Part shown: in pieces, positions 48,607-58,182 of the stretch
Position numbering within the stretch: position 1 is the first letter of the stretch
Layout: each line of letters begins with the position of its first letter
DNA from: Photobacterium proteolyticum
GTDB taxonomy: Bacteria; Pseudomonadota; Gammaproteobacteria; Enterobacterales; Vibrionaceae
Assembly: GCF_001939735.1 (NCBI RefSeq)
Contig: NZ_MJIL01000065.1
Span: 280 to 64,279, forward strand
Reading direction: 5' to 3'
DNA length: 64,000 nt
The notes under the pieces: generated by a model
What the model was told of the DNA's origin: nothing
Databases searched by the model: none
The model's input: only the letters and a program-made list of their open reading frames with translations
Made by a program: the position numbers and the translations under genes

Positions 48607-49230
48607 CTACGAGTTGTTACCCGAATGCTTGGAGTTGCGGCTGAATTTATTCCAGATTTTCCCTTCTTTTCCTTCCAGCAGGCGACGTACATTGTCGTGA
48701 TGGCGAAGGACTATCAGGCAAGAGAGCATGGATACCGGCATGGTGTATTCAGGTTTGACCAACCAGGTAAGCATGGGGGCTGCCAGTGCCGTGATCAGCG
48801 AGCCGAGTGACGAGTAGCCCGAGATCAACACGGTCAGCAACCAGGTCCCAATCAGCATCCCGCTCAGATCCCAGCCTATCGGTGCCAGAGCCCCCAGGGC
48901 TGTAGCGACGCCTTTGCCACCACGGAAGTGGAAGAAGATCGGATAGATATGGCCGAGACAGGCGGCGATGCCGATAATACCGAGCAGGAACGGGTTGATA
49001 CCGATCCAGTAGCTAAGCCAGACCGGCAGCATGCCCTTGAGGATGTCGCAGACCAGCACCATGGCGGCTGCGCCGCGCCCGCCAAGGCGCAGGACATTGG
49101 TGGCTCCCGGATTGCCGGAGCCACTGTCCCGGGGATCCGGCAGGCCGTAAAGTCGGCAGATCAGTACGGCGCTTGATATGGAACCAAGCAGGTAGGCGGC
49201 AATAATGATCAGAAGCGCGAGTGGTGTCAT
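48607..49230 (-). CDS. plsY: Acyl-phosphate:glycerol-3-phosphate acyltransferase PlsY
   Basis: PlsY acylates glycerol-3-phosphate using acyl-phosphate, the first step of phospholipid synthesis, at the inner membrane. The 207-aa protein has the family motifs [30 protein letters not shown] (read as the [12 protein letters not shown] motif), [21 protein letters not shown], and LLRHHDN-type C-terminal [13 protein letters not shown] use the ATG at 49230, giving the standard [16 protein letters not shown] start. It is divergent from folB and convergent with tsaD. Confidence 0.95.
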   Translation of the reverse strand: MTPLALLIIIAAYLLGSISSAVLICRLYGLPDPRDSGSGNPGATNVLRLGGRGAAAMVLVCDILKGMLPVWLSYWIGINPFLLGIIGIAACLGHIYPIFFHFRGGKGVATALGALAPIGWDLSGMLIGTWLLTVLISGYSSLGSLITALAAPMLTWLVKPEYTMPVSMLSCLIVLRHHDNVRRLLEGKEGKIWNKFSRNSKHSGNNS

Positions 49231-49469
49231 GCAAAATTCCAGTTGCTGGTGACAAAGTATTGCTGGTAAATAAGTATCGTCTTTACGCCAGATCTGACCC
49301 TGACTTTCATTCCGCTTTGGCACAATGACTGTGGTATAGTGCTTGCGACCTGCTTGCGGCGTTATGCCGAGCAAGGGATGAATGTCATCATTTTTGACGA
49401 TTACGACCTGATAATACGCGTTTTTGCTCAAATTAGGTATCCGACCTCTAACAAAATTAGCGATTGAAC

Positions 49470-49823
49470 ATGGATTCAGTATTTATCGAACATCTTGAGG
49501 TTATCGCCACTATTGGGGTGTATGACTGGGAACAGACTATTAAGCAGAAGCTTGTGCTTGACCTGGAAATGGCGCACGACAACCGTCCTGCGGCCGAGAG
49601 TGATGATGTGGTCTATGCCCTGGACTACGCCGCGGTTAGCGAGGCGGTGACCGAATATATTCAGGGCGGCCGCTTTTTGCTGGTCGAGCGTGTGGCCGAG
49701 GAAGTTGCCAGCCTGATCATGACGAAATTTTCCGTGCCGTGGATCCGAGTCCGGGTCACCAAGCCGGGGGCTGTGGCCAACGCCCGCGGAGTCGGGGTGC
49801 TGATTGAACGGGGCAGCAAGTGA
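49470..49823 (+). CDS. folB: Dihydroneopterin aldolase FolB
   Basis: FolB cleaves 7,8-dihydroneopterin to 6-hydroxymethyl-dihydropterin in folate synthesis. The 117-aa protein has the family start [21 protein letters not shown] (catalytic Glu in this segment), [10 protein letters not shown] and the active-site VTKPGAV. The ATG at 49470 is chosen over an upstream TTG; the ribosome-binding site is weak. It overlaps folK by 4 nt (GTGA). Confidence 0.94.
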   Translation: MDSVFIEHLEVIATIGVYDWEQTIKQKLVLDLEMAHDNRPAAESDDVVYALDYAAVSEAVTEYIQGGRFLLVERVAEEVASLIMTKFSVPWIRVRVTKPGAVANARGVGVLIERGSK

Positions 49824-50305
49824 TCACCGCTTATATCAGTCTTGGGTCTAACATCGACCGCGAATACCATATTCGTGCCGCTATTACCGAACTGAAAAAA
49901 CTGGGCACTGACTTTCAGGTCTCACAAATTTTTGAAGCCGAGCCTGTCGGTTTCTGCGGGCCGAACTTTTACAACTGCGTTGCTGCTATCAATACGTCAT
50001 TGCCGCTTGATAGGTTGCAGCAGATCCTGAAGCAGCTAGAGCTGCAGTACGGACGGGCGCCTGATGCCCGGAAAAACCAGAGCCGGACCCTGGATCTGGA
50101 TATCTTGCTGTTTGGTGACGTGGTACAGGCTGAGGCCCCGATGTTGCCTCGGTCTGACTTGTATAAGTTTGCCTTTGTTTTACGGCCTATGATGGAGCTG
50201 TGTCCGGATCTGGTTATTCCCGGTGACGGTCGGACCATTGCCCAGTTATGGCACTCTTTTGAACCCTCTCAGGCCCTATGGCCTGTAGAACGGATTGCAT
50301 GTTGA
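49820..50305 (+). CDS. folK: 6-hydroxymethyl-dihydropterin pyrophosphokinase FolK
   Basis: FolK activates hydroxymethyl-dihydropterin with ATP, the step after FolB. The 161-aa protein has YISLGSNID at the start, EAEPVGFCGPNFYNCVA in the middle and the catalytic RTLDLDILLFGD. It starts with GTG at 49820 overlapping the folB stop, so the two folate genes are coupled. It ends 7 nt before uppP. Confidence 0.95.
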   Translation: MITAYISLGSNIDREYHIRAAITELKKLGTDFQVSQIFEAEPVGFCGPNFYNCVAAINTSLPLDRLQQILKQLELQYGRAPDARKNQSRTLDLDILLFGDVVQAEAPMLPRSDLYKFAFVLRPMMELCPDLVIPGDGRTIAQLWHSFEPSQALWPVERIAC

Positions 50306-50312
50306 AGGATAA

Positions 50313-51119
50313 ATGATGAGTCATTTTGAAGCCTTTGTGTTGGCACTTATCCAGGGGCTGACCGAGTTTTTGCCGATTTCAAGCTCGGCCCACCTTATTT
50401 TGCCTTCCGAGGTCTTTGGTTGGGACGATCAGGGGCTGGCTTTTGATGTCGCGGTACATGTCGGCACGCTGGCGGCTGTCATGCTGTATTTTCGCAAGGA
50501 AGTTGTTGCATTGCTCGGGGCCTGGATCGGCTCTATTTTTCAGGGCAGGCGCTGCGCCGAAGCCAAGCTGGCCTGGATGATCGTTCTTGCGACGATCCCA
50601 GCCTGTGTTTTCGGCCTCTTCATGAAAGACATTATCGAGATTTATTTGCGCTCGGCCTGGGTCATTGCGGCGACGACTATCTTTTTTGGTCTGCTGTTAT
50701 GGTGGGTCGATGTCCGGGCAACCCAGCAGGACAACGAATATCAGGCTGACTGGAAGCGCTCGTTGTTTATCGGTCTGGCACAGGCGGCAGCGATGATCCC
50801 GGGTACCTCTCGCTCGGGGGCTACCATGACGGCGGCACTCCACCTTGGGTTTACCCGCGAGGCCGCCGCGCGCTTTTCGTTCCTGATGTCGATTCCGATT
50901 ATTTTGCTGGCGGGCGGCTACCTTGGCACCAAGCTGGTGACCAGTGGCCAGGCGATTGAATTTGGTGCGCTGGGCATTGGCCTGGCAGTCTCGTTTGTCA
51001 GTGCCTATGCATGTATCCACGTATTCCTTAAGCTGGTGACTCGCCTCGGTATGCTGCCGTTCGTGATTTACCGTCTGCTGCTGGGCGCTGGACTGATTGC
51101 CTTTCTGCTGAGCCAGTAA
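50313..51119 (+). CDS. uppP: Undecaprenyl-diphosphatase UppP (BacA)
   Basis: UppP removes one phosphate from undecaprenyl pyrophosphate to regenerate the carrier lipid for peptidoglycan and LPS sugars; excess confers bacitracin resistance. The 268-aa membrane protein has the catalytic [17 protein letters not shown] and the [14 protein letters not shown] motif. Two adjacent ATG codons follow GAAGGA; 50313 is used. It lies 7 nt after folK and is followed by a strong terminator. Confidence 0.96.
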   Translation: MMSHFEAFVLALIQGLTEFLPISSSAHLILPSEVFGWDDQGLAFDVAVHVGTLAAVMLYFRKEVVALLGAWIGSIFQGRRCAEAKLAWMIVLATIPACVFGLFMKDIIEIYLRSAWVIAATTIFFGLLLWWVDVRATQQDNEYQADWKRSLFIGLAQAAAMIPGTSRSGATMTAALHLGFTREAAARFSFLMSIPIILLAGGYLGTKLVTSGQAIEFGALGIGLAVSFVSAYACIHVFLKLVTRLGMLPFVIYRLLLGAGLIAFLLSQ

Positions 51120-51163
51120 GCGTAAGCCTTGAGTTAGCAACCGCAGCACTTGATACCAATGAG

Positions 51164-51188
51164 AAAGCCCGACGTGATGTCGGGCTTT
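51164..51188 (+). terminator. Intrinsic terminator of uppP (likely bidirectional)
   Basis: AAAGCCCGAC (51164-51173) and GTCGGGCTTT (51179-51188) form a 10-bp stem followed by TTGAT; it lies between the convergent uppP and cca genes. Confidence 0.88.
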
Positions 51189-51231
51189 TTGATCGTATTA
51201 GCCTGGCCTGTTGTGGTGCCAGCGTAGTTTC

Positions 51232-52458
51232 TTAGCCGAAGGTGGCAAGACAGGCCTTCACCGCATCGGCGCGATGCATTGCCAGCTGCTCCTTGATGGC
51301 CTTGCCGGTAAAGCCCGCCTCGACGATAGGTTTGACGGCAACGTTTTGGGCGGCGGCAAAAACAGCCTGCAGAATATCGGCCTGACGGTAGGGATCATCT
51401 TCATGGCCTGTTCGTCCGCGAACATCGGCGCGGCAGCACAGGGCCAGTTGCTTGATCCGTTCTGGCTTACGCCAGGCGTCGACCTGGTCGAAGATTTTGA
51501 TGAAAGTGCCAGGCCGTAGTTCGTTGGCATGGTGTACCTTGGTGTGCTGGGCGCAGACCACCAATGCAATGTCACGGTATTCATTGGGGATCCGGAGCCG
51601 TTGGCAGAGCGCCTTGATAGCCCCAAGGCCTGTCTGGCAGTGCATTTTGTGGCTCGGCCACTCCTCGGGCGGGGTCAGGGCCTTGCCGAGATCATGAACC
51701 TGGGCGGCAAAACGAATCGCCGTATCCGGGCTGAGCTTGGCGGCTTGCTCGGCAACTAATAGGGTGTGCAGGCCGGTATCGACTTCCGGGTGCCATTGCT
51801 CGGGCTGCGGTACGCCAAACAGGGCGTCGATTTCAGGCATGATGACACCAAGGGCCCCGCACTGACGCAGTACCTTGATAAAGACGTCCGGGTTTTCTGA
51901 CGACAGGGATTTTTCCCATTCTTTCCAGACCCGTTCGGGGGTCAGGGCGGAAAGCTCGCCAGCCACGACCATATCCTGCATCAGGGCTAGAGTCTCCGGT
52001 GCCACGGTAAAGCCCAGGTGGGCAAAGCGGGCGGCAAAGCGGGCGACCCGAAGGACCCGCAGCGGATCTTCGACAAATGCGGGTGAGACATGGCGCAGCT
52101 GCTTGTCGAGCAGATCCTGCTGACCGTTGTAGGGGTCAACCAGCGTGCCGTTATCGGTCTGAGCGATGGCATTGACGGTGAGATCCCGTCGCATCAAGTC
52201 CTGCTCCAGCGTAACGTCCGGTGCGGAGTGGCAAACAAAACCGGTATACCCCTTGCCTGATTTTCGCTCAGTGCGGGCGAGGGCAAATTCTTGTTTGGTC
52301 TTCGGGTGGAGGAAGACCGGAAAGTCACTGCCGACCTGGCTAAAGCCCAGATCGAGCATCTGTTGAGGCGTCGCCCCAACCACGACCCAATCTTTGTCTT
52401 TTACTGGCAATCCCAGCAGCGCATCACGAACGGCGCCACCCACAAGGTAGGTCTGCAA
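51232..52458 (-). CDS. cca: Multifunctional CCA-adding tRNA nucleotidyltransferase
   Basis: Cca adds or repairs the 3' CCA end of tRNAs without a template. The 408-aa protein has the nucleotidyltransferase motif [10 protein letters not shown] near residue 8, the metal-binding DKDWVVVG, the RRDLTVNA motif and a C-terminal HD phosphohydrolase domain ([16 protein letters not shown]), typical of long gammaproteobacterial Cca. It is monocistronic on the minus strand. Confidence 0.96.
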   Translation of the reverse strand: MQTYLVGGAVRDALLGLPVKDKDWVVVGATPQQMLDLGFSQVGSDFPVFLHPKTKQEFALARTERKSGKGYTGFVCHSAPDVTLEQDLMRRDLTVNAIAQTDNGTLVDPYNGQQDLLDKQLRHVSPAFVEDPLRVLRVARFAARFAHLGFTVAPETLALMQDMVVAGELSALTPERVWKEWEKSLSSENPDVFIKVLRQCGALGVIMPEIDALFGVPQPEQWHPEVDTGLHTLLVAEQAAKLSPDTAIRFAAQVHDLGKALTPPEEWPSHKMHCQTGLGAIKALCQRLRIPNEYRDIALVVCAQHTKVHHANELRPGTFIKIFDQVDAWRKPERIKQLALCCRADVRGRTGHEDDPYRQADILQAVFAAAQNVAVKPIVEAGFTGKAIKEQLAMHRADAVKACLATFG

Positions 52459-52622
52459 GTTTCACTCCTTTTGTATAACAACAGCAAATTTGGGATATCG
52501 TACTGATATCCTTTGCATCATAGATCGCTTCATCACGGTATCAGGGTATACAATCTTGAGTAGCAAGGGTAATTTAATCATCAGAACTAGTATCATTCTA
52601 ATCTGGAACAAGAGTATCAGGC

Positions 52623-54299
52623 ATGTACAAGGATTTCTTCGGGATCAGTGAGTCCCCCTTTTCAATTGTACCCAGCGCTCGCTTCCTCTATCTCAGTGAG
52701 CGCCACAGGGAAGCGTTAACCCATATGTTGGCCAGCTTATCTGGGGGCGGGGGGTTTGGGTTGCTGACGGGCGAAGTGGGAACCGGAAAAACCACCGTAT
52801 TGCGGGCACTGGTGGCTCGCCTGCCCCAGGAGACCCAGGTTGCGATAATCCTGAACCCGGCATTGTCAGCCCATGACTTGCTGGCCACTATCTGTGACGA
52901 GCTGGGTGTCGACTATCCGGATGATGCCAGTTACAAGGTTCTGACAGATCGGATTTACCAGCATTTGCTGGCCAACCATAGCGAGGGCAAGCAAACCCTG
53001 CTGCTGGTCGACGAGGCGCAGCACCTGATGCCGGATGTCCTCGAGCAGCTCCGCTTGTTGACCAACCTGGAAACAGACAGCCGCAAACTGTTGAAAGTGG
53101 TGCTGGTCGGTCAGCCAGAGCTGCAACAGTTGCTGCAACAGGAGCGGTTGCGCCAGCTGGCGCAGCGGATCACCTCTCGTTACCACCTGTTGCCGCTGAC
53201 GGCGGAAGAAGTAGATGAATACATTAATTATCGCCTGAGAGCCGTTGATTGCCTCTATGCCGTGTTTGATCCGGCGATGACGCGCCAGGTCGCCAAGGCA
53301 ACTAACGGTATTCCGCGCCTGATCAACCTGGTGTGCGACAAAGCCATGCTACTTGCCTGCCAGCAGGCAATACATCAGGTTAACAAGGCGATAGTCAGCC
53401 AGGCCTGTGAGGATGTGCTGAGCTGGCAGCTGCCAACGGCTGACAGGATGAAAGTGAATACCGGCGGCGGCAATGGCAGCCGGGCCGCGACTTGGGGAGG
53501 TGCCCTGATACTTGGCGGGGTGCTCTCTGCTGGTCTGTGGTATTGGCAAGGACAATCTCTGGTATCACCAGTGGCTGTTGCCCCAGCAGTATCAGAAGCC
53601 CAACCATCAGTTGCTCAGCCAGAGCCTGCCGCAGTGGCTGTGGTCCCTCAAGTTCAAGTGGCTAAGCCAGAACCGGTGGTGGTCGACCTGGCCGCTAAAT
53701 GGCAGCAGTTGATGGAGCACAGCCGCTCAGAGCGCAAGGCGATGCAAACCTTATATCGGCTGTGGGGCTATGAAACGCATCTCAATCAGGCGAACTGCGA
53801 AACCAGTCAGCGAGTCGAGCTGAGCTGTCATCAGGGCAAGATCAGCCTAGAGCAACTCAGTATTATCAACCGCCCCATTATCGTGCCGTTGCAGGAAGAC
53901 GGAAAGCCGCTCTTCTATGCCGTGGTATATGCCCTGGATCAGGACAGCGTCGAGTTGCTATTGGGAGAGGAGCGCATTGCGGTCAGTTATGACTGGCTAG
54001 AGCAGCGCTGGCAGCAGGAATACACCCTGTTGTGGCGGCCTCCACTGGGGGACAAGACCACGATTCGCTATGGCCAGCAGGGCCCGCGGGTTGTGTGGCT
54101 GAATCAGCAGCTGAGCTTGTTGCTGGGCGAGAAAATTACCCGGGACGATCGTTTTGATCAGGTGCTGCTGGATAAGCTTCGCCGCTTTCAGCGGGCTCAG
54201 GATCTGAGCGCGGACGGCATTGCCGGGCCCCGAACCCTTATGGTCATTGATTCGGCGTTGAACTTGCCGGGACCGACGCTGCAACCGGAGAGAAGTTAA
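52623..54299 (+). CDS. gspA: Type II secretion assembly ATPase GspA (ExeA-like)
   Basis: GspA/ExeA is an inner-membrane ATPase that binds peptidoglycan and helps the GspD secretin assemble. The 558-aa protein has an N-terminal AAA+ domain with Walker A GEVGTGKTT near residue 51 and Walker B LLLVDEAQH, a single transmembrane segment near residues 292-310, a Pro/Val/Ala-rich linker and a C-terminal peptidoglycan-binding domain with RRFQRAQDLSADGIAGPRT. Its stop overlaps gspB (TAATG). The main gsp operon is not in the window. Confidence 0.9.
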   Translation: MYKDFFGISESPFSIVPSARFLYLSERHREALTHMLASLSGGGGFGLLTGEVGTGKTTVLRALVARLPQETQVAIILNPALSAHDLLATICDELGVDYPDDASYKVLTDRIYQHLLANHSEGKQTLLLVDEAQHLMPDVLEQLRLLTNLETDSRKLLKVVLVGQPELQQLLQQERLRQLAQRITSRYHLLPLTAEEVDEYINYRLRAVDCLYAVFDPAMTRQVAKATNGIPRLINLVCDKAMLLACQQAIHQVNKAIVSQACEDVLSWQLPTADRMKVNTGGGNGSRAATWGGALILGGVLSAGLWYWQGQSLVSPVAVAPAVSEAQPSVAQPEPAAVAVVPQVQVAKPEPVVVDLAAKWQQLMEHSRSERKAMQTLYRLWGYETHLNQANCETSQRVELSCHQGKISLEQLSIINRPIIVPLQEDGKPLFYAVVYALDQDSVELLLGEERIAVSYDWLEQRWQQEYTLLWRPPLGDKTTIRYGQQGPRVVWLNQQLSLLLGEKITRDDRFDQVLLDKLRRFQRAQDLSADGIAGPRTLMVIDSALNLPGPTLQPERS

Positions 54300-55219
54300 T
54301 GTCCAATTTGCTCAATGCTATTGCCCAGTCTGATCAGCAAAATCAGCTGCAGCCTTCTTTGGCGAGCAGGCCTGTGCGCCAGGCGGCGGGGGCCCGCCGT
54401 GTACCGTCATGGCTGTTGCCTGCCGTGCTAGTGTTAACACCGGTTGCGGCAACGTTGGCATACATGCACTATACCCACTCTTCCTCTTCGGCCGCTGTTA
54501 TGCCTCTTCGGGAAACCAGGGGCGCGGAGGCTGTGGCTACAGCGTCCAGACCGGTTATCGTGACCGAGCCGCAGGTTGTAAGAGCGGAACCTGCCTTGCC
54601 GACGGCAACTATGATGACAACAACCGTGACGGCGGCAACTGAGCCAAGGCGTCTGCCACAGATACTAGGTGAGGGAGAATCACAAATTCGTTTCTTGCCA
54701 TACCCTGAGCTGCGAACCGAGCCGTTACCGTCGTTAAATCGCCAGTTGGCCAGCCAGACGCTTGCTGTACCGCCGAGTTCAGGACGGGCGGGAGGCAACC
54801 TCGAAGAGCCAAAGATTATCTCCTCTGAGCCGAGAGAAACGGAGTGGGGGCTGGACGGGCTCGATTATTCGGAGCTATCACCGCAGCTTGCACAGCAGTT
54901 GAAGTCCGCTATTGCTGCGACGGACAACTTGCCGGTTGATATACCGCCCGAGCCGGAGGAAATCGCAGCGCCAGTTATTGAGGCCGTGGCACTTGGCGAG
55001 TTGCCGGCTTCGGTACAAAATCGCATTCCGCCGCTGAATTTTGAAACTCATATCTATTCGTCGGTTGCCAACAGCCGTTGGGTCAAGGTGAATGGACACG
55101 AGGCTTTCGAGGGTGACGAAATTGCACCGGGTGTGGTGCTACGCCGGATAGAGCCGAGACAGGTTGTATTTGACTTCGAATCCTATCTGATCGAAATGCC
55201 TGCTCTGTCAGAGTGGTAA
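54299..55219 (+). CDS. gspB: Type II secretion assembly protein GspB
   Basis: GspB (ExeB) partners GspA in secretin assembly. The 306-aa protein has a cytoplasmic start, a transmembrane segment near residues 36-57 (VPSWLLPAVLVLTPVAATLAYM), a long low-complexity periplasmic linker, and a C-terminal T2SSB domain with IPPLNFETHIYSS and WVKVNGHEAFEGDEI. It is translationally coupled to gspA and ends at a strong terminator. Confidence 0.88.
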   Translation: MSNLLNAIAQSDQQNQLQPSLASRPVRQAAGARRVPSWLLPAVLVLTPVAATLAYMHYTHSSSSAAVMPLRETRGAEAVATASRPVIVTEPQVVRAEPALPTATMMTTTVTAATEPRRLPQILGEGESQIRFLPYPELRTEPLPSLNRQLASQTLAVPPSSGRAGGNLEEPKIISSEPRETEWGLDGLDYSELSPQLAQQLKSAIAATDNLPVDIPPEPEEIAAPVIEAVALGELPASVQNRIPPLNFETHIYSSVANSRWVKVNGHEAFEGDEIAPGVVLRRIEPRQVVFDFESYLIEMPALSEW

Positions 55220-55237
55220 AAGGGAATACCGGAGACA

Positions 55238-55267
55238 AAAATGGCAGCCACTGGCTGCCATTTTTTT
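55238..55267 (+). terminator. Intrinsic terminator of gspAB (bidirectional)
   Basis: AAAATGGCAGCC-ACT-GGCTGCCATTTT forms a 12-bp stem followed by more T, between the convergent gspB and SH3-protein genes. Confidence 0.92.
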
Positions 55268-55284
55268 ATGTGTTTTTTCAGACC

Positions 55285-55902
55285 TTATGCCCAGCCGTTG
55301 TTACGCTTGCGACGGCGCGGGATCAGGTGTGGCAGGATCAGGCCAAATAGCAGGCCAGCTCCGGCAACCATACCGCCGTAGGTGAACCACTTCATCAGCA
55401 GGTCATCTTTCTGGGTATCAATTTTGGCGCGTAGCTCACGAATTTCAGTCTGTGAGGTCATCAGCTGCTCGTTTAGCTGGCTGTTTTGCGATTCCAGCTC
55501 GGTAATTTGCTCGGTGCGCATTTGCAGCGAGTTTTGCAGGCTCTTGGTTTTTTCATCACCGGACATCTGAGCATCCGCCAACGCCGCTTTGACTTCTGTC
55601 AGCTCTTTTTCAAGCGCAGGGACACGCTCTTTCAGGCCAACCTGGCGAGAGATAAAGTCGGAATTAACCCAACCGCTACGCCCGCGGCTGTCAGTGATTT
55701 TGCTGAAGCCATTTTCCTTGTTGACTTCCAGCAAGGTGACCTTGGTGCCTGCATTGACACTGCCCATAATACGGAACTGAGTACTAGGGCCGCGATGCAT
55801 ATAGGTAAACAGGTCGTCAGAAATGTAACGAATCTGTTCAGCTTTCGCCGGCAGGGTTGCCGCGGCGCAAGCGAGTAATAAGATGCTGATTAGATGCTTC
55901 AC
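55285..55902 (-). CDS. SH3-domain, coiled-coil membrane protein (TIGR04211-like)
   Basis: The 205-aa protein has a signal peptide (HLISILLLACAAATLPAKA), a bacterial SH3 domain (YISDDLFTYMHRGPSTQFRIMGSVNAGTKV, read as the RGPS...GSV core), a coiled coil of about 80 residues (ELTEVKAALADAQ... QLNEQLMTSQTEI) and a C-terminal membrane span before a basic tail. This matches the TIGR04211 family, function unknown. I use a GTG start at 55902 with AAGGA 7 nt upstream, because it gives a clean signal peptide; the ATG frame would add 23 residues. It is next to the pit genes. Confidence 0.82.
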   Translation of the reverse strand: MKHLISILLLACAAATLPAKAEQIRYISDDLFTYMHRGPSTQFRIMGSVNAGTKVTLLEVNKENGFSKITDSRGRSGWVNSDFISRQVGLKERVPALEKELTEVKAALADAQMSGDEKTKSLQNSLQMRTEQITELESQNSQLNEQLMTSQTEIRELRAKIDTQKDDLLMKWFTYGGMVAGAGLLFGLILPHLIPRRRKRNNGWA

Positions 55903-55972
55903 AATATGATCCTTGAGGAGCCTGTATTCTTTAAGAGCACAAATACTAAAAACTTTGTCCTTCGGGTGCAAG

Positions 55973-56001
55973 AAAAGAGGGAGGCAAAGCCTCCCTCTTT
56001 T
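55973..56001 (-). terminator. Intrinsic terminator of the phosphate-transport operon
   Basis: AAAAGAGGGAGGC-AAA-GCCTCCCTCTTTT forms a 13-bp stem 16 nt past the pit stop, with T-runs on the minus strand. Confidence 0.92.
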
Positions 56002-56016
56002 GAACCTGTACCACTT

Positions 56017-57285
56017 TTAGCCAAAGAATGCTTGCATCGCGTAGAAGAAGATGACAGCAAGCAATGCCCCGGCAGGAAGGGTAACAACCCATGAGGCCAC
56101 AATGTTACGAACCACACCCAGGTTTAGGGCGGCAATACCACGTGCAAAGGCAACGCCGATCACACCACCAACCAAGGTTTGAGTTGTTGAGATAGGCAGG
56201 CCTGTACCCGATGCCAACACAACCGTTGATGCGGTTGCCAACTGAGCGGCAAAGCCACGGCTAGGTGTCAGTTCCGTAATACCGGTACCGACTGTCGCCA
56301 TTACTTTGTGGCCCATCGTTGCCAGACCAATGACGATACCGACACCGCCTAGCGGTAGGATCCACCATGCGATCGTACTTTTCGCAGCAAGTTCACCCAT
56401 ATGCTCAACCGTAGAAACAACAGCAGACAGTGGGCCAATTGCATTGGCAACGTCATTAGAGCCATGGGCAAATGCCATTGCACAGGCGGTAACCACCATT
56501 AGCAGGCTAAATACGCGTTCAACACCGGCATAGCCATTGCTATCAACAGAGCTACCATCATCAGTGTACTTCTTACCGATGTAGATGTAGCCGAAAATCA
56601 TAACAACAGTAGAAACAGCTACTGCGGCCATCCATGCTTCACCCCCCGTAAGGTGCAAGCCGACGTGTTTCAGACCTTTCTTGATTGTTACCAACGCAAT
56701 GACCATCGCTGTGATAAACATATAAACAGGTACGAAACGCTTGGCATTTACCAGCGGGTTATCAGTATCAAAGATTAAACGTTGGGCACTGATAAAGATC
56801 ACATAGGCAAAGAAGCCAGAGATCAGAGGGGTGATAAGCCAGCTACCGACGATACCTTGCACCGAAGACCAGGAAACAGACTCGGTTCCTGCAGATACAC
56901 AGGCAAAACCGATGATAGCACCGATAATTGAGTGTGTTGTAGATACAGGCCAGCCCATATAAGACGCGAGCAGAAGCCATGTACCTGCAGCAAGAAGTGC
57001 AGACATCATGCCGTAAACCAGTACTTCTGGTTGATCGGCAAAAAATGACATATCGACAACACCTTTACGGATGGTGTCTGTTACTTCACCACCTGCAAGG
57101 TATGCACCGGCAAACTCAAAAATCATCGCGATGATAATTGCTTGTTTTACCGTTAGCGCTTTTGACCCTACTGAAGTACCCATAGCATTGGCAACATCAT
57201 TTGCACCAATACCAATCGCCATCAAAAGACCAAAGATAGCCGCCACCATGATAATCATGGTGCCGTAGTTAGCCAGGATTTCCAT
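56017..57285 (-). CDS. pit: Inorganic phosphate transporter, PiT family
   Basis: PiT proteins import phosphate with protons or as metal-phosphate. The 422-aa protein has about ten membrane spans and the duplicated family signature GANDVANAMGTSVGSKALT near residue 27 and GSNDVANAIGPL near residue 277. It follows the DUF47 gene by 32 nt, a pairing widely seen in which the DUF47/PhoU-like protein modulates the transporter. Confidence 0.94.
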   Translation of the reverse strand: MEILANYGTMIIMVAAIFGLLMAIGIGANDVANAMGTSVGSKALTVKQAIIIAMIFEFAGAYLAGGEVTDTIRKGVVDMSFFADQPEVLVYGMMSALLAAGTWLLLASYMGWPVSTTHSIIGAIIGFACVSAGTESVSWSSVQGIVGSWLITPLISGFFAYVIFISAQRLIFDTDNPLVNAKRFVPVYMFITAMVIALVTIKKGLKHVGLHLTGGEAWMAAVAVSTVVMIFGYIYIGKKYTDDGSSVDSNGYAGVERVFSLLMVVTACAMAFAHGSNDVANAIGPLSAVVSTVEHMGELAAKSTIAWWILPLGGVGIVIGLATMGHKVMATVGTGITELTPSRGFAAQLATASTVVLASGTGLPISTTQTLVGGVIGVAFARGIAALNLGVVRNIVASWVVTLPAGALLAVIFFYAMQAFFG

Positions 57286-57317
57286 TGTAAAACCTTGTTT
57301 TTGTTACATTCTCTCGC

Positions 57318-57998
57318 TTATGAACGCGATAGCATGATTTCTAGTCGCGAGCCGACACGTTGTGCCTGGTCAGCGATACCGCCAACCCACTCGAGAATTT
57401 TGTACAGGAACATCACATCCACCGGACTGTGTTGGTCTTCGATGGACATCAGTTGTTGACGTAATTGGATCTGCAAGGTGTCGGTATCATCTTCGATGAC
57501 ATCAAGCTGATTAATCATTTCAGCAACCAGCGTCACCTCTCTGCCCTTGAAGCCTGTTTCCAGCAATTCATCCAGCTCGTTAATTACACGGTTGGCTTGA
57601 TTTGCTGCATCGAGGCAACGTTGAACATAGGCAACGAAATCCGGGTACATTTCGGCAGGAATTTGCAGCTGACGACCCAAGACACGACCAGCGATATCTT
57701 TGGACAGGTTAGCAAGCTTATCCTGTTGGGTAAGGAGGCCTAGCATGTCGGTACGATCGACAGGCATGAAAAGACCACGAGGAAGTTTCAGGCGGATCTC
57801 ACGCTTCAACACATCCGCATCTTTCTCAAGCTGCGAGATCTGTTCACGTAAGTTCGATGCTTTTTCCCAATCTCCGGCATGACATGCCTCGAAAAAAGGA
57901 ACAAGCAATTCGCAACACTCATTTACACGAGTAACATGACGTTGCAGCGGTTTGATTGGGGATTTAGCAAAGAGCCCCATAATTGTATTTACTGGCAT
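57318..57998 (-). CDS. DUF47/TIGR00153 PhoU-like Pit accessory protein
   Basis: This 226-aa helical protein begins MPVNTIMGLFAKSPIKPLQRHV and carries the DUF47 landmarks LEKDADVLKREIRLKLPRGLFMPVDRTD (read as the KLPRGLFMPVDR motif), QDKLANLSKDIAGRVLGRQL and a C-terminal metal-binding-like helical bundle. It is cotranscribed with pit, 32 nt apart, and probably regulates phosphate uptake by Pit. The exact mechanism is not established. Confidence 0.9.
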   Translation of the reverse strand: MPVNTIMGLFAKSPIKPLQRHVTRVNECCELLVPFFEACHAGDWEKASNLREQISQLEKDADVLKREIRLKLPRGLFMPVDRTDMLGLLTQQDKLANLSKDIAGRVLGRQLQIPAEMYPDFVAYVQRCLDAANQANRVINELDELLETGFKGREVTLVAEMINQLDVIEDDTDTLQIQLRQQLMSIEDQHSPVDVMFLYKILEWVGGIADQAQRVGSRLEIMLSRS

Positions 57999-58182
57999 AG
58001 CCGATCAACCTAAAGAGCGCCTAAAGAGGCTAATTCTTGAGCGATGGTCACAGAGGCGCGCATGTTAACTTATAAGTTAGTATAGGGGAACCACTTTTGA
58101 TCAAGGTTTTGTCGATATTTCATGCTTGCCCCGGAAGGCAATTGCAAATATCCTTGGTTTGCCACTGTTTATAGGTATAACT